64,000 nucleotides of DNA from Mumia sp. Pv4-285 (GTDB lineage: Bacteria; Actinomycetota; Actinomycetes; Propionibacteriales; Nocardioidaceae): NCBI RefSeq assembly GCF_041320275.1, contig NZ_CP162023.1, forward strand, positions 1,612,001-1,676,000, read 5' to 3'. Shown here piece by piece: positions 15,385-23,621 of the stretch. Under the pieces are notes generated by a model. The model saw only the letters and a list, made by a program, of their open reading frames with translations. It was not told the DNA's origin and did not search any database. Numbering within the stretch: position 1 is the stretch's first letter; each line of letters opens with the position of its first letter. The position numbers and the translations under genes were made by a program.

Positions 15385-15966
15385 ATGAGCCTCAACCTCA
15401 CCGGTGACGCCGACGCCGACCAGCTCCTCGACTCCGACCCGTTCGCGCTGCTCGTGGGCATGCTGCTCGACCAGCAGTACCCGATGGAGGCGGCGTTCGC
15501 CGGGCCGTACAAGCTCGCGCAGCGGCTCGGGACCCTCGACGTGGCGACGATCGCCGAGCAGGACCCCGAGACGTTCGCCTCGATGTGCGCGACCCCGCCG
15601 GCGGTGCACCGCTATCCCGGGGCGATGGCGAAGCGGATCCAGGAGCTCGCCCGACTCGTCGTCGCGGAGTACGACGGCGACCCCACCCGCATCTGGACCG
15701 ACGGCGACCCCGACGGCAAGACCGTCCTCAAGCGCCTCAAGGCGTTGCCCGGGTACGGCGACCAGAAGGCCCGCATCTTCCTCGCCCTCCTCGGCAAGCA
15801 GCGGGGGATCGAGCCGCAGGGCTGGCGCGAGGCGGCGGGCGCGTACGGCGAGGACGGCTCACGCCGCTCCATCGCCGACGTCGTCGACGCCACGACGCTG
15901 CAGGAGGTGCGCACCTTCAAGAAGGAGCAGAAGGCGGCTGCGAAGGCGGCCAAGGCGGACGGATAG
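15385..15966 (+). CDS. HhH-GPD family base-excision-repair-like protein
   Basis: 193 residues, the size of the small actinobacterial HhH-GPD family. Helix-hairpin-helix: 'LKALPGYGDQKARIFLALLG' near residues 113-132. The N-terminal 'DPFALLVGMLLDQQYPMEAAF' corresponds to the first helix of the glycosylase fold. No 4Fe-4S cysteine cluster and no clear catalytic Lys/Asp pair as in Nth or MutY are visible, so glycosylase activity is uncertain. The C terminus is a Lys/Ala-rich basic helix. A 15-bp hairpin ends the transcript. Confidence 0.8.
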   Translation: MSLNLTGDADADQLLDSDPFALLVGMLLDQQYPMEAAFAGPYKLAQRLGTLDVATIAEQDPETFASMCATPPAVHRYPGAMAKRIQELARLVVAEYDGDPTRIWTDGDPDGKTVLKRLKALPGYGDQKARIFLALLGKQRGIEPQGWREAAGAYGEDGSRRSIADVVDATTLQEVRTFKKEQKAAAKAAKADG

Positions 15967-15985
15967 GTCCCGGCTCGTTCCTCGA

Positions 15986-16019
15986 CCCTCGACCAGCGGG
16001 GTCACCCGCTGGTCGAGGG
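15986..16019. terminator. strong bidirectional hairpin terminator
   Basis: A perfect 15-bp inverted repeat (arms 15986-16000 and 16005-16019) with a GTCA loop separates the HhH-GPD gene from the convergent fasciclin gene. Confidence 0.88.
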
Positions 16020-16036
16020 GCGGAGGGATCAAGACC

Positions 16037-16714
16037 TCAGCTCGGGGGCATCAGCACCGTGTCGATGAGGTAGACGGTCGCGTTGGCCGTCTTGACGCCG
16101 CCGCAGATGACCTTCGCGTTGTCGCCTCCGACCGTCAGTGCGTCCGGTGAGCCCTTGACCTCGACCTCCGCGCCGTTGGCGGTGGGGTGCGTACCGACGA
16201 CCTCGTCCGGGCTGAGCTGGCCCGGCACGACGTGGTACGTCAGCACCGAGGTCAGCGTCTCGGCGCCGGGCGGCGTCGACAGCGTCGCCACGGTCTCCTT
16301 CGGGAGCTTCGCGAACGCGTCGTCCACCGGTGCGAAGACGGTGAACTCGTCGCCGTTCAGCGTGTCGACGAGGTTGACGTCGGGGTTGAGCTGGCCGCTG
16401 ACCGCAGCGGTGAGCGTCTTGAGGAGCGGGTTGTTCCCGGCGGCGGTCGCCACCGGGTCCTGGGCCATCCCGTCGACCGACCCGGCGCCGTCGGGCACCT
16501 GCTCGGCGTACGCGGCGCAGCCCGGTCCGACCAGGTCGGACGAGGCTTCGGACATCTCGGTGGCGTCGTCGCTCGGCGACGCAGAGGCGCTCGACGAGTC
16601 GCTCGCTCCGGCGTCGGAGTCGTCGCCGCCGCACGCGGAGGTGACGAGGGTGAGCGAGGCGAGGAGGACTGCCGTCGCGAAGAGCCGGTTCTTGCCTGTG
16701 GTGGTACGCATCAT
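16037..16714 (-). CDS. fasciclin-domain lipoprotein (MPT70/MPT83-like)
   Basis: 225 residues from the tandem ATG at 16714/16711 behind AGGAAGG. A lipoprotein signal ends at 'TSAC', followed by a Ser/Asp-rich linker. A single fasciclin (FAS1) domain occupies about residues 90-225: H1-like '[26 protein letters not shown]' (split), then '[16 protein letters not shown]' and the H2-like terminal '[13 protein letters not shown]'. It is the second gene of a leftward operon after the molybdopterin oxidoreductase and faces sigK-rskA. In mycobacteria the fasciclin proteins MPT70/83 are the main SigK targets, so SigK control is likely here too. Confidence 0.92.
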   Translation of the reverse strand: MMRTTTGKNRLFATAVLLASLTLVTSACGGDDSDAGASDSSSASASPSDDATEMSEASSDLVGPGCAAYAEQVPDGAGSVDGMAQDPVATAAGNNPLLKTLTAAVSGQLNPDVNLVDTLNGDEFTVFAPVDDAFAKLPKETVATLSTPPGAETLTSVLTYHVVPGQLSPDEVVGTHPTANGAEVEVKGSPDALTVGGDNAKVICGGVKTANATVYLIDTVLMPPS

Positions 16715-16737
16715 CGTGCCTTCCTGTAGTGGATCGG

Positions 16738-18312
16738 TCACTTCACCGAGAACCTGACGCTGTGCCAGCCGGTGGATCCGTCCGGGCGCGGTTGAGCCCG
16801 GTCGGAGGTCTGGGTGTTGCCGTCTGCATCGGTCGCGCGCACCGTGAGCTCGTGGTCACCCGGAGTGGCGTCCTGCCACTGCCAGGTCCACTGGCGCCAG
16901 GTGTCGATGCCGTCCTGGGGCACGAGGCGCGCAGGTTCCCACGGCCCGTCGTCGACACGCACCTCGACGTTGTCGACCCCCACGTGCTGCGCCCAGGCCA
17001 CGCCGCCGACCCGTACCGCGTCGGGGGCGAACGACTCGAACGAGCGAGGGACGTCGATGCGGGACGCGAGCTTGATCGGTGCCTTCTCGGCCCAGCCACG
17101 CTCGGTCCAGTACGCCTCGAACTCGGAGAACCTCGTCACCTCGATGTCGACCAGCCACTTGGTCGCCGACACGTAGCCGTACAGGCCGGGGACGACCATG
17201 CGCGCAGGGAACCCGTGGTCGAGGGGGAGCGGCTCGCCGTTCATCGCGATCGCGATCATCGCGTCCCGCCCGTCGGTTACGACGTCCAGCGGCGTGCCGA
17301 TGACCATCCCGTCGGCACTCGTGCACTTGAGCGCGTCGGCGCCGTCGCGGACACCGGCGCGACGAAGGAGGTCAGTGAGCGGGACACCGATCCAGGTGGC
17401 GTTGCCGGCGTACGGTCCGCCGACCTCGTTCGAGACGCACGTCAGCGTGATGCGGCGTTCGATCAGACGTTGGTCCAGCAGCTCGGCGAAGTCCAGCTCG
17501 AGCTCCTGGTCGACGTCACCGTGGATGCGCAGACGCCAGGTGTCGGCGGGGACGTCGGGGACGATCAGTGCGGTGTCCACGCGATAGAAGTCCCGGTTGG
17601 GCGTCAGGTAGGGGGAGATGCCGCGGAGCGGGTCCGTCCCGGCCGGGAGCGGCGGTGCTGCGCTTGCGGGCGCGGGGATCTTCACCGCGGCGCGCGACGT
17701 CGCCGCGCCCGACGTCCCGAGCGTCCGGCTGATGCCGGCGCCGACGGTGGCGACGGCGGCCGTGCCGAGGACGGCGACGAGGAAGCGGCGGCGGTCGAAC
17801 CCGGACGGCAGGTCGTCTCCGGGACGACGCCCGAGCGGATCGGCTCCCGCGTCGGGCTCGCGCGCCTCTCGCAACGGTCGGAGCAGGAGAACGATCGCGG
17901 TGGCCCCGACCGCCGTCGTCACCAACGGCGCGAGCAGCGCGACCACGAGCGAGGCGGAGGTGGAGGTGTCGACGGCGGTCGCGAGGGCGGCGAGGGCTCC
18001 CAGCGCCAGCACCAGCCCGACCGCGACCTCGATCCGGGTCAGTCCGATCCAGCCGGCGACCGCTGCCAGCGCGACGAGAACGACTGCCATCCCCCCGAGA
18101 AGGACGGCCTTGTCGTTCTCGCCGAACTGGCGTACGGCGAAGTCCTTCAAGAACCCCGGCGTTCGTGCGACCACGGCGTTGCCGACCGCGATCACGGGGG
18201 AGGGTCCCCCGGTGAAGACCGCGGTCGCCGACCCCGCTGCTATGCCGGCGAGTCCTGCGAGGACTCCCGCACCTGCAGCGAGGGTTCGATGAGCAACCGT
18301 GGTTTCGACCAT
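16738..18312 (-). CDS. membrane-anchored molybdopterin-dependent oxidoreductase (sulfite-oxidase fold)
   Basis: 524 residues from ATG at 18312; a longer upstream frame is rejected because the SigK-type promoter lies inside it. The N-terminal about 145 residues hold four or five transmembrane helices. An RRRFL twin-arginine-like motif (174-178) then precedes a hydrophobic stretch. The oxidoreductase domain follows with the Moco cysteine C292 in '[11 protein letters not shown]'. The C terminus is the Mo-co dimerisation Ig-like domain ('[19 protein letters not shown]'). It probably reduces or oxidises a small S/N-oxide or repairs methionine sulfoxide outside the membrane; the substrate is not known. 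Operon with the fasciclin gene, 23 bp downstream. Confidence 0.88.
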   Translation of the reverse strand: MVETTVAHRTLAAGAGVLAGLAGIAAGSATAVFTGGPSPVIAVGNAVVARTPGFLKDFAVRQFGENDKAVLLGGMAVVLVALAAVAGWIGLTRIEVAVGLVLALGALAALATAVDTSTSASLVVALLAPLVTTAVGATAIVLLLRPLREAREPDAGADPLGRRPGDDLPSGFDRRRFLVAVLGTAAVATVGAGISRTLGTSGAATSRAAVKIPAPASAAPPLPAGTDPLRGISPYLTPNRDFYRVDTALIVPDVPADTWRLRIHGDVDQELELDFAELLDQRLIERRITLTCVSNEVGGPYAGNATWIGVPLTDLLRRAGVRDGADALKCTSADGMVIGTPLDVVTDGRDAMIAIAMNGEPLPLDHGFPARMVVPGLYGYVSATKWLVDIEVTRFSEFEAYWTERGWAEKAPIKLASRIDVPRSFESFAPDAVRVGGVAWAQHVGVDNVEVRVDDGPWEPARLVPQDGIDTWRQWTWQWQDATPGDHELTVRATDADGNTQTSDRAQPRPDGSTGWHSVRFSVK

Positions 18313-18319
18313 GCCCCTG

Positions 18320-18346
18320 ATTCGGCACCAGCGGGGCGTCGGATGG
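18320..18346 (-). promoter_or_regulatory. SigK-type ECF promoter for the oxidoreductase-fasciclin operon
   Basis: Reading leftwards: CCATCC (18346-18341), 16-nt spacer, CGAAT (18324-18320), then 7 nt to the ATG at 18312, so the message would be leaderless. The same hexamer, spacing and -10 recur on the opposite strand before sigK. Confidence 0.78.
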
Positions 18347-18382
18347 GTGGATGACGGCAGAATGAGGACCAGACCCTCGGAC

Positions 18383-18409
18383 CCATCCACCACGCCCGCA
18401 GCGTCGAAT
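18383..18409 (+). promoter_or_regulatory. SigK-type ECF autoregulatory promoter
   Basis: CCATCC (18383-18388), 16-nt spacer, CGAAT (18405-18409). Predicted start near 18416, giving a leader of about 27 nt that contains the sigK ribosome site. It is an exact counterpart of the divergent promoter at 18346-18320. Confidence 0.78.
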
Positions 18410-18442
18410 CACCCGTGACATCCCCCAGGAGCAGGAGCAGCG

Positions 18443-19042
18443 ATGCCAGGTCCGGAGCGCGGTCGACGCATGGAGGCCCACGACGGCGGCCCGCCGATCG
18501 AGGACGCGCTCGAGCCGCTGATGGCTCGCGTCGCACGTGGTGACGAGCAGGCGTTCGGCGCGGTCTACGACGCGCTCGCCGGGACCGTCTTCGGCCTCGT
18601 ACGCCGGGTCGTCCGCGACCCCGTCCGGGCCGAGGAGGTGACCCAGGAGGTGTTCCTCCAGGTCTGGCAGAAAGCCCCCCGCTTCGATGCGGCACGCGGC
18701 CGTCCCAAGACCTGGGTGCTCACGCTGGCGCACCGCCGCGCGGTCGACGCCGTACGCCACGACCAGGCGGCGGCGGACCGCGACCAGCGCTACGACTGGT
18801 CGGGAGGACCGGCGTACGACCAGGTCGCCGACGAGGTCACCGTGCGCCTCGAGCACCAGGCCGTACGACGCTGCCTCGAGACCTTGACCGAGCTCCAGCG
18901 GGAGGCGGTCGGCCTGGCCTACTACCAGGGACACACCTACGCCGAGACGGCGTCGATCCTCGGCGCGAACCCGGCAACGGTCAAGACACGACTTCGGGAC
19001 GGTCTCATCCGTCTCCGCGACTGCCTGGGGGTGACGGCATGA
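18443..19042 (+). CDS. sigK: ECF RNA polymerase sigma factor SigK
   Basis: 199 residues. Sigma region 2: 'AFGAVYDALAGTVFGLVRRV' with 'AEEVTQEVFLQVWQKAPRFD'. Region 4: 'LTELQREAVGLAYYQGHTYA' then 'ANPATVKTRLRDGLIRLRD'. The 'GRPKTWVLTLAHRRAVDAVR' segment is typical of SigK (ECF19). The start has AGGAG upstream, and the stop overlaps the anti-sigma start (ATGA). Directs polymerase to CCATCC/CGAAT promoters, including its own and that of the divergent redox/fasciclin operon. Confidence 0.92.
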   Translation: MPGPERGRRMEAHDGGPPIEDALEPLMARVARGDEQAFGAVYDALAGTVFGLVRRVVRDPVRAEEVTQEVFLQVWQKAPRFDAARGRPKTWVLTLAHRRAVDAVRHDQAAADRDQRYDWSGGPAYDQVADEVTVRLEHQAVRRCLETLTELQREAVGLAYYQGHTYAETASILGANPATVKTRLRDGLIRLRDCLGVTA

Positions 19043-19758
19043 CCAGCGATCCGCACAACCTCTCGGGCGCGTACGCGCTCGACGCCCTCGACCCGACGGA
19101 GCGTGACGCGTACGAGGCTCACCTCGCCGAGTGCTCCGACTGCGCCGAGGAGGTCCATGGCTTCCGTGCGACGGCGGCCCGTCTCGGCGCCGCCGAGGAG
19201 GTGCTGGTGCCCGAGCACCTGCGTCGCGCGGTTCTCGACGCCGTCGCCCGCACCCCGCAGGAGCGTCCGGTCGTCGTCGACCTCGCCGGGCACCCGCGTG
19301 CTCGTCGGATGACGCGAGCGCTGCTGGTGGCTGCGGCCCTCGCGCTCATCGTGGGGTCTGCGGTGTTCGGCGTGACGCAGCGCGACCGGGCGGATGAGTC
19401 CGTAGCGCAGCAGGAGGCGATCGCCGCCGTCCTGGCCGCTCCCGACGCGGCGATGGTGTCGTCGCCGGTCGAGGGCGGCGGGACGGTCCGCGTCGTGCAG
19501 TCTGCCGATCTCGCCAAGGCCGTGATGGTCGTCTCGGACCTTCCCCGGCTGGACGAGGACGAGGACTACCAGATGTGGACCCAGAGCGACGGGACCATGC
19601 ACAGTGCAGGCGTGCTGCCACGCGACGAGCAGGAGTCCCGCGCGGCGCACGTCATGGACGACGTCTCCGGAGTCACGGCGGTAGCGATCAGCATCGAGCC
19701 GGCCGGAGGGTCGGAGGAGCCGACGTCGGACCCGATCGTGCTGATCGAGACCGCCTGA
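19039..19758 (+). CDS. rskA: anti-sigma-K factor RskA
   Basis: 239 residues. The N-terminal zinc-associated anti-sigma (ZAS) domain carries H28-x3-C32-x2-C35. One transmembrane helix lies at about residues 92-112. The extracytoplasmic C-terminal RskA domain includes 'VSDLPRLDEDEDYQMWTQ' and 'AVAISIEPAGGSEEPT', family hallmarks. It holds SigK at the membrane until regulated proteolysis, probably by redox or envelope signals. Its ATG overlaps the sigK stop for coupled synthesis. It ends directly against the convergent DinB gene with no spacer. Confidence 0.93.
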   Translation: MTSDPHNLSGAYALDALDPTERDAYEAHLAECSDCAEEVHGFRATAARLGAAEEVLVPEHLRRAVLDAVARTPQERPVVVDLAGHPRARRMTRALLVAAALALIVGSAVFGVTQRDRADESVAQQEAIAAVLAAPDAAMVSSPVEGGGTVRVVQSADLAKAVMVVSDLPRLDEDEDYQMWTQSDGTMHSAGVLPRDEQESRAAHVMDDVSGVTAVAISIEPAGGSEEPTSDPIVLIETA

Positions 19759-20295
19759 CTATCCGAGCCCAGCGCGCTCGGCGAGGCCTCGGACGTACGA
19801 GGCCTGCCCGAGATGCTGGATGCTGTCGTCGAGCATGCTGACGATCCGGACGGACGCCGTGACGGGCGGGTCCCAGCGCGTGTCGACGACGCGGGCGAGC
19901 TCGTCGACGTCGAGCCCGCGGACGTAGTCGCGGAGGCGGTCGGTCACGTCGTGGTGATAGCCGGCGAGGTGCGAGCCGCTGACGACCACCTCGCCGGCCT
20001 CGTCGGCGGACTGGCCGTAGCCGGTGGCCGAGACCGGGAAGGGAAGACCGAGCCGGTCGAACCACCCGCCTGCCGTCCAGGCCTGCGGTGCGCCGGTCAG
20101 GTCCGAGCCGTGGTCGTCGAGCACCCGAGCCTGGTGCCACAGCAACCAGCACACGGTGTTGGACTGCGGGTCCGGCCGATAGGTGCCGATCGGAGTCGGC
20201 AGGTCGTCCGTGAGGGTGTCGACCAGCTCGTCGATCCGGTCGACGTGGTCGAGCAGCAGGGAACGGAGGGCCTCGAGGGTGGGTTCGACACTCAT
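19759..20295 (-). CDS. DinB-fold protein (DUF664/mycothiol-transferase type)
   Basis: 178 residues. The DinB four-helix fold is suggested by 'LRSLLLDHVDRIDELVDTL', 'NTVCWLLWHQARVLDDH' and 'MLDDSIQHLGQASYVRGL'. The histidines in 'WHQAR', 'YHHDV' and 'IQHLGQ' are in the positions that bind a metal in DinB-type thiol transferases. In actinobacteria these often use mycothiol. ATG at 20295 is supported by a TAACGT -10 box 7 nt upstream. It abuts the rskA stop tail to tail. Confidence 0.82.
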   Translation of the reverse strand: MSVEPTLEALRSLLLDHVDRIDELVDTLTDDLPTPIGTYRPDPQSNTVCWLLWHQARVLDDHGSDLTGAPQAWTAGGWFDRLGLPFPVSATGYGQSADEAGEVVVSGSHLAGYHHDVTDRLRDYVRGLDVDELARVVDTRWDPPVTASVRIVSMLDDSIQHLGQASYVRGLAERAGLG

Positions 20296-20302
20296 GGCTG
20301 CC

Positions 20303-20308
20303 ACGTTA
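20303..20308 (-). promoter_or_regulatory. -10 element of the DinB-family gene, leaderless
   Basis: TAACGT on the minus strand, 7 nt before ATG at 20295. Confidence 0.5.
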
Positions 20309-20427
20309 AGGGTGGCGACCGACATCGCGGGGCTCGGTGCCGCTGGGAATAGCCCTCCCGTGCAGATAGTTGAAGGGTGTACTAGTTTGATCCAGTGATC
20401 GCAGACGCGGTCGGAGAGAAGGCAGAG

Positions 20428-21588
20428 ATGCAGTTCGGGATCTTCACCGTCGGTGACGTCACGACCGACCCCACCACGGGTCGTACGCCGACGGAGCACG
20501 AGCGGATCAAGGCGACCGTCGAGATCGCCAAGAAGGCCGAAGAGGTGGGTCTGGACGTCTTCGCGACCGGCCAGCACCACAACCCGCCCTTCATCCCGTC
20601 CGCCCCCACCACCACGCTCGCCTACATCGCCGCCCAGACCGAGCGGATCATCCTCTCGACGTCGACGACGCTGATCACGACGACCGACCCGGTCCGGATC
20701 GCGGAGGACTACGCCACGCTGCAGCACCTGTCGGACGGTCGCAACGACCTCATGATGGGGCGCGGCAACACCGGCCCGGTCTACCCGTGGTTCGGTCGTG
20801 ACATCCGGGACGGCATCGAGCTCGCGATCGAGAACTACCACCTCCTGCGGCGCCTGTGGACCGAGGACGTCGTCGACTGGGAGGGCAAGTTCCGTACGCC
20901 CCTCCAGGGCTTCACCTCCACCCCGCGGCCCCTGGACGGCGTCGCGCCGTTCGTCTGGCACGGATCGATCCGCAGCCCCGAGATCGCCGAGCAGGCCGCC
21001 TACTACGGTGACGGGTTCTTCTCGAACCACATCTTCTGGCCGGCCAGCCACACCGAGCGGATGATCGCCTTCTACCGCCAGCGCTTCGAGCACTACGGCC
21101 ACGGCAGCGCCGACCAGGCCATCGTCGGCCTCGGCGGCCAGGTCTTCATGCGCAAGAACAGCCAGGACGCGGTCAACGAGTTCCGGCCGTACTTCGACAA
21201 CGCACCGGTGTACGGGCACGGGCCCAGCCTCGAGGACTTCACCCGCGAGACCCCGCTCACCGTCGGCAGCCCTCAGCAGGTCATCGAGCGGACGCTCGGG
21301 TTCCGCGACTACGTCGGCGACTACCAGCGTCAGCTCTGGCTGATGGACCACGCCGGCCTGCCGCTGAAGACGGTGCTCGAGCAGCTCGACATCCTCGGCG
21401 AGGAGGTCGTGCCGGTCCTCCGCAAGGAGTTCGCCGCGCTCAAGCCGGACCACGTGCCCGACGCCCCGACCCACGCGTCCCTGGTCGCCGCCGCCGGCGG
21501 CGGGCACGACGCCACCGTCCACGCCCAGGGTGACGACGTCACCGGACGCTCGCCCGAGCAGACCATCGCCGAAGAGGTGTCCGCATGA
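20428..21588 (+). CDS. FMN-dependent luciferase-like monooxygenase, CE1758 type
   Basis: 386 residues from ATG at 20428; an upstream in-frame GTG at 20395 is less likely because the family begins at 'MQFGIFTVGDV'. The TIM-barrel LLM fold shows 'VFATGQHHNPPFIPSAPTTT', 'LQHLSDGRNDLMMGRGNTGP' and 'FVWHGSIRSPEIAEQAAYYG'. Together with the overlapping FMN reductase downstream, this matches the CE1758/CE1759 two-component pair of corynebacteria and relatives, in which the reductase supplies reduced FMN. Substrate unknown. The C-terminal about 45 residues are a low-complexity tail. Direct repeats TAGTTGA/TAGTTTGA (20367-20390) lie upstream. Confidence 0.9.
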   Translation: MQFGIFTVGDVTTDPTTGRTPTEHERIKATVEIAKKAEEVGLDVFATGQHHNPPFIPSAPTTTLAYIAAQTERIILSTSTTLITTTDPVRIAEDYATLQHLSDGRNDLMMGRGNTGPVYPWFGRDIRDGIELAIENYHLLRRLWTEDVVDWEGKFRTPLQGFTSTPRPLDGVAPFVWHGSIRSPEIAEQAAYYGDGFFSNHIFWPASHTERMIAFYRQRFEHYGHGSADQAIVGLGGQVFMRKNSQDAVNEFRPYFDNAPVYGHGPSLEDFTRETPLTVGSPQQVIERTLGFRDYVGDYQRQLWLMDHAGLPLKTVLEQLDILGEEVVPVLRKEFAALKPDHVPDAPTHASLVAAAGGGHDATVHAQGDDVTGRSPEQTIAEEVSA

Positions 21589-22202
21589 CCACCCGAAGGA
21601 TCGCCGTCGTCAGTGCGGGTCTGAGCCAGCCGTCGTCCACCCGGCTGCTGGCCGACCGCCTGGCCCAGGCCGTCCGCGACGACCTGATGACCAGGGGTGT
21701 CGACGCCGAGGTGACGGTGCACGAGCTGCGTGAGCACGCGCACGAGATCACCGATGCGATGCTGACCGGGTTCGCCCCGGCCGGGCTCCAGTCGGTGGTC
21801 GACGACGTCGTCGCCGCCGATGGGCTGGTCGTCGTCACGCCGATCTTCACCGCGTCGTACTCGGGCCTGTTCAAGTCCTTCTTCGACGTGCTCGAGAAGG
21901 ACGCTCTCGCCGGTAAGCCCGTGCTGGTCGCAGCGACGGCGGGCACCGCCCGTCACTCGCTCGCACTCGAGCACGCGCTGCGTCCGATGTTCGCCTACCT
22001 GCGTGCCGTAATCGTCCCGACGGCCGTGTTCGCGGCGTCGGAGGACTGGGGCGGTGTGGACGGCGTCAGCGGAGCGCTCCAGGCGCGAGTCAGGCGCGCG
22101 GGTGCCGAGCTCGCAGACCTGGTGGCGTCGCGGCAGTCGTCGGCCCCCGCCGACCCGTTCGCGCTGACCACGTCCTTCGAGGACATGCTCGCCGGACGGT
22201 GA
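21585..22202 (+). CDS. NAD(P)H-dependent FMN reductase, CE1759 type
   Basis: 205 residues with a flavodoxin-like fold: 'IAVVSAGLSQPSSTRLLADR' (phosphate loop of FMN) and 'VVVTPIFTASYSGLFKSFFD' (the second FMN loop, typical of NADPH-dependent FMN reductases), then 'GKPVLVAATAGTARHSLALE'. ATG overlaps the monooxygenase stop (ATGA). Expected to pass FMNH2 to its partner in the cytoplasm. Confidence 0.92.
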   Translation: MTTRRIAVVSAGLSQPSSTRLLADRLAQAVRDDLMTRGVDAEVTVHELREHAHEITDAMLTGFAPAGLQSVVDDVVAADGLVVVTPIFTASYSGLFKSFFDVLEKDALAGKPVLVAATAGTARHSLALEHALRPMFAYLRAVIVPTAVFAASEDWGGVDGVSGALQARVRRAGAELADLVASRQSSAPADPFALTTSFEDMLAGR

Positions 22203-22251
22203 CACCGCGTGGCACCGAGACTCGGGCAGGTCGATGTGCTGTGATGCGGGC

Positions 22252-22674
22252 ATGCGCAGGCCGGTGACGTTGTCCGACCGGGCGCGCGGGTACGGGCTGT
22301 GGCCGGGAGACGTCCTCGCCAGCCTGCCCGGCGCCCGGCTCGGTCACGTCTCGTTCCAGTCGGGCTCGGAGCCGGTCATGGTCGTGACGCTTCTCCTCCC
22401 GGCCGACATCTCGCCCGTCGCCGACGTCCCGGTGCGGGTCGTCCTGACCTTCGCCGACGCCCGCGTGCGCTCCTGGCGGCCGTCGTGGCGTGCGCGCCTG
22501 CGTCCTTCCCGGACCGAGCGGCCGCAGCTGGTGGAGATGAACCGTGGGCGCGCCGGCCGCTACCGCCTGCTGCACACCGCCGGGCGCATCGTGGTGAAGG
22601 GCCGCGAGCTGCTGGTCGACGTCGTCCCCGCGAACCATCTCGTGTCGGTGAGCGACGACGCCGTCGCCTCCTGA
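22252..22674 (+). CDS. hypothetical protein, 140 aa
   Basis: 140 residues from ATG at 22252 (an ATG six codons earlier is also possible). It is Arg-rich and soluble, with a mixed beta pattern: 'RLGHVSFQSGSEPVMVVTLLL', then 'DARVRSWRPSWRARLRPSRT' and 'RAGRYRLLHTAGRIVVKGRE' (each split). No signal peptide or membrane helix. I do not recognise a family. The coding signal (GC at third positions, no competing frame) is good. It sits between the flavin pair and the wall-polymer locus and could be single. Confidence 0.6.
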   Translation: MRRPVTLSDRARGYGLWPGDVLASLPGARLGHVSFQSGSEPVMVVTLLLPADISPVADVPVRVVLTFADARVRSWRPSWRARLRPSRTERPQLVEMNRGRAGRYRLLHTAGRIVVKGRELLVDVVPANHLVSVSDDAVAS

Positions 22675-22705
22675 CCGGGACGCCGGGTGCGCGTGGGCCG
22701 GACGA

Positions 22706-22711
22706 TACGGT
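22706..22711 (+). promoter_or_regulatory. -10 element of the first glycosyltransferase gene, leaderless
   Basis: TACGGT, 7 nt before GTG at 22719. The spacing decides between this start and an in-frame GTG three codons earlier. Confidence 0.5.
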
Positions 22712-22718
22712 GGCTCGC

Positions 22719-23606
22719 GTGACCAGCGCCCGCGTACGCCCCCGAGTCGGAGTCGTCGTCCTCACCCAGGGCAAGCGTCCTGAGGACCTCACGGCTGCCA
22801 TCGAGTCGGTCCTCGCGCAGGACGACGTCGACGTCGACGTCGTGTGCGTCGGCAACGGTTGGGCACCGACCGGGATCCCCGATGGTGCCGCCGCCGTCGC
22901 CCTGCCGGAGAACCTCGGCATCCCCGCCGGACGCAACGCCGGCGTGCCCCACGTCTCGGGCGACCTGCTCCTGTTCGTCGACGACGACGCGCGCCTCCCC
23001 GACGCGGACTTCCTGCGCCGCGCCGCCGAGCTCTTCGCCGCCGACCCGCGGCTCGGCGTCGTCCAGCCGAGGGTCGAGAGCCCGGGGGAGGACGCACCCA
23101 CCCGGTGGATCCCGCGGATGCGCAAGGGCGATCCGAGGCGGTCGTCGCCCGCGTTCTCGCTGTGGGAAGGCGTCCTGGTCGTGCGCCGTGCCGCCTTCGA
23201 GGCGGCCGGAGGATGGGGCGACGAGTTCTTCTACGCCCACGAGGGCATCGAGCTCGCGTGGCGGGTGTGGGACGCCGGCTACGAGGTCTGGTACCGCGGT
23301 GACCTGCGGTGCGAGCATCCCGCGATCGATCCGGCGCGGCACGCCTACTACTTCCGGCTGAACGCCCGCAACCGGGTGTGGCTCGCGCGCAGGAACCTGC
23401 GGTGGCCCTTCAGCTGGGCGTACGTCGCCACCTGGACGGCCGTCGCCGTGGCGCGCGGTGTCCGGTCAGCAGACGGGCGCCGGTCCCTCCGACCTTGGTT
23501 CGCGGGGTGGCGCGAGGGGTGGCGTACGGATCCGGGACCGCGTCGGCCGATGCGGTGGCGCACGGTGCTCGCGATGACGCGCCGCGGGCGGCCACCTGTC
23601 GTCTGA
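22719..23606 (+). CDS. glycosyltransferase family 2
   Basis: 295 residues. GT-A fold: strand 'RVGVVVLTQGKRPEDLTAAI' at the N terminus, 'ENLGIPAGRNAGVPHVSGD', then the DxD-type metal site 'LFVDDDARLPD'. Acceptor region 'EGIELAWRVWDAGYEVWYRG' follows. The C-terminal part is basic and Trp-rich, suggesting peripheral membrane attachment. First gene of the wall-polymer region; probably adds a sugar (rhamnose- or galactofuranose-type enzymes look similar) to a lipid-linked or polymer acceptor. The ABC exporter gene converges with it 15 bp away. Confidence 0.85.
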   Translation: MTSARVRPRVGVVVLTQGKRPEDLTAAIESVLAQDDVDVDVVCVGNGWAPTGIPDGAAAVALPENLGIPAGRNAGVPHVSGDLLLFVDDDARLPDADFLRRAAELFAADPRLGVVQPRVESPGEDAPTRWIPRMRKGDPRRSSPAFSLWEGVLVVRRAAFEAAGGWGDEFFYAHEGIELAWRVWDAGYEVWYRGDLRCEHPAIDPARHAYYFRLNARNRVWLARRNLRWPFSWAYVATWTAVAVARGVRSADGRRSLRPWFAGWREGWRTDPGPRRPMRWRTVLAMTRRGRPPVV

Positions 23607-23621
23607 CAGGGTGGCTCGCGG

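Noticed and set aside
16729-18354. 541-codon plus-strand open frame opposite the molybdopterin oxidoreductase
   Set aside because: Low-complexity Arg/Asp/Gly composition, no domain, and it conflicts with a clear Moco enzyme and its promoter.
18313-18393. Longer N terminus for the molybdopterin oxidoreductase starting at 18393
   Set aside because: The added 27 residues would span the SigK-type promoter; the ATG at 18312 has the expected 7-nt distance from the -10.
19759-21522. Very long minus-strand frame extending the DinB gene across the monooxygenase
   Set aside because: Only the last 178 codons resemble a protein family; the rest is antisense to the LLM gene.
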